Shown: positions 62,253-64,000 of the stretch, piece by piece
How positions within the stretch are numbered: the first letter of the stretch is position 1
Layout: each line of letters begins with the position of its first letter
DNA from: Capitella teleta
Lineage: Eukaryota > Annelida > Polychaeta > Capitellidae
NCBI GenBank assembly: GCA_000328365.1
Contig: KB293301.1
Span: 244,180 to 308,179, forward strand
Direction: 5' to 3'
DNA: 64,000 nucleotides
Translations under genes and position numbers: made by a program
The notes under the pieces: model-generated
What the model was told of the DNA's origin: nothing
The model's database searches: none
Seen by the model: only the letters and a program-made list of their open reading frames with translations

Positions 62253-64000
62253 GCTGTAGCCTTGCTGAGCCCTGAAGGACACAATTTAGAAATCTCAATA
62301 GCTACTAGCTATCAAGAGCAATGTAAATAGGAATGCACAGCAGATGTGGATAATATATCAGAGGGAGGCTGCAACAACATTCCACTGCCTATAATGGCAC
62401 AGGATCATCATCTTCAAATGAGAATGTTAAGTTAATAATTAGAATTATTAGATGGCTGGCAAGCAAAACTAGAAATAATGTAAATAAATAATTATAAGCC
62501 AAAAAAATCCATCGAGTATGGTTACTGGGGTATTACAATTAAAACCAAGAAATGAGGAAATGACACCAAAGGGTTCTGCATCAGTTTGAAATGGAGAATC
62601 ACTACAGGTCAAAAGGTTAAAACTATGAAATCAGGCAGGGAAGAGAACAAGCACCAAGGGGAAAGACTCAAAGAGCACGGGAGAAAATAATCATTGAGAC
62701 ATAGAGAAAAAAGCACATGAATTTACCCTCAAATCAAATGGATGATTCAGCGAAACCTACAGGAAAATAACAAAAATCAAAGAAAACAAAATATAACCAT
62801 AGTGCACGTACTGTTGAAACAGAGAAGCATGAATTTGTATAGAATGAAACGGGGGAAAAAAACTGATAAAGAATCATAACTCTCGCCATAATACACGTCT
62901 GATAGGAAGCCATTTCAAATCATAACTTCGCAGATCAAAGAAAGAGGTCACAGAAAGCACTGATATCTATTGGTTCATATACCTTAATTAGTCATGCATA
63001 AATGAATAACATGGGAAAATGGACAGTCAACAAAAGTAGGAATTCCTCCACACACAGTGAAAGTTATCAGAACTGCTATAAAAATGGCTTTGTATTATTA
63101 ATTAATAATTATAATACGTAAGCCTTCCTCCAGAAAACATTTACCTGACATGTCAATTTTGTTACACTCGGCAAAGCTCACTTCATTTTGACATTGTGGT
63201 CTTATGAATGTTTACCGGGGGGTATTTAACGTATTTTGAATAATAACATGAATGATATGATACAGGTGCAATTCTGTTTCCACCATCCGTTATTTTATTG
63301 GTTCATGGGCTTGCAAGAGTTGTTCACAATGCTAGAACACTTTATTTGCTCTGAGCCAGCTTGAGCTAGTAATTTTTAATTAGCCAACCACCATGAGAAA
63401 AGCCAGTATTCTCGCGGCTTGACAGCTAAAGATCTACTGCGGGTTGAAAGTCCACTGCTATAGCATGGAACCAACAGAGAAACTGTTGATATATATTTAT
63501 ACTATCATGAATTCCTGATTATATTACATCACTAAATAAAATAATAAATATGTTTCAAATTTCAAGAACATTAAATGTTGCAAAAAATTGGATGTTCACT
63601 CACAGAAGTTAAGCAGCTAAAGTCCAAATAAATGCATTAGTGATAACTTAAGGGTCCAAGATTTTATGACACACTGATAACAGTGATAAGTGTCCACCAC
63701 CAATGCAACAGGTGCTCTGAATTACACAAACAAGTTTCACAACTAATATTCAAAATACATAAGACACATATGGAGACATCTCAGAGTGGTGTTGATCATG
63801 AATGCACACGGTGACACAGCATCAAGTGACTCTGCATGTGACCCAATCATGAAATTCTTTTCAGAGGTGCACCTAATGCAACATTCCACATGCAAGGTAA
63901 TGAAGTGGAGGGGAAAAAATAGGAGAAAAAAAAATGAATCGAGTGGAGCAGGATAGGAAAGAGAAATCATTCATTCAGAGTTTTAGAGTGAGAATGGGAT
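62253..64000. other. upstream region of the DUF4139 gene
   Basis: AT-rich. A 5'-UTR intron probably ends at about 62274 (CTTCAG acceptor on the minus strand), so a non-coding first exon lies somewhere here. I see no other gene, RNA or repeat. Confidence 0.5.

Overview
The window is nuclear DNA of an animal with a compact, intron-dense genome. Most genes are split by short GT-AG introns of roughly 45-100 nt, have AT-rich spacers, and carry metazoan-only families (MAP3K4, innexin, CARD and TIR adaptors). Intron size and the taste for Roco/TIR/CARD fusions recall sponges or another early-branching animal. The innexin is unexpected for a textbook sponge, so I leave the phylum open. There is one 50-base assembly gap at 38178-38227.

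Layout. 1-12.8 kb: one long plus-strand gene, cut by the left edge, encoding a Roco-family protein. In order it holds a dynein-heavy-chain-like stalk, a COR domain, a long unrecognised linker, LRRs, a Roc GTPase, a second COR, a degenerate TIR, a complete TIR and a C-terminal tail. 13.7-15.2 kb (-): a glycosaminoglycan 2-O-sulfotransferase. 15.2-20.1 kb: gene-poor, with palindromic repeats and decayed element relics. 20.1-22.7 kb (+): LRRC40. 23.1-25.6 kb (-): an APPBP2-like TPR protein with an N-terminal CARD. 27.3-30.6 kb (+): mitochondrial CLPP, with a LINE piece and a MITE in its long first intron. 30.9-36.3 kb (-): a probable SHOC1-like (XPF-like, meiotic) protein. 36.3-43.3 kb: repeats (LINE, long inverted repeat, pogo/Tigger-like element). 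43.3-49.8 kb (-): MAP3K4. 53.1-54.4 kb (-): innexin. 55.3-56.7 kb (+): NSUN4. 58.2-62.3 kb (-): a DUF4139 (MuiA/F37C4.5-like) protein. The rest is intergenic.

The genes do not form a pathway; most are housekeeping or signalling genes with conserved partners elsewhere. The most unusual content is the first gene. It joins a dynein microtubule-binding stalk, two COR modules, a Roc GTPase and tandem TIR domains in a phase-consistent exon chain, which suggests a GTPase-controlled innate immune or cell-death sensor tied to microtubules. The CARD-APPBP2 fusion is a second unusual domain pairing. Three non-autonomous hAT-like elements with 8-bp target duplications, two TA-flanked MITEs and one pogo-like element record DNA transposition in introns and spacers.
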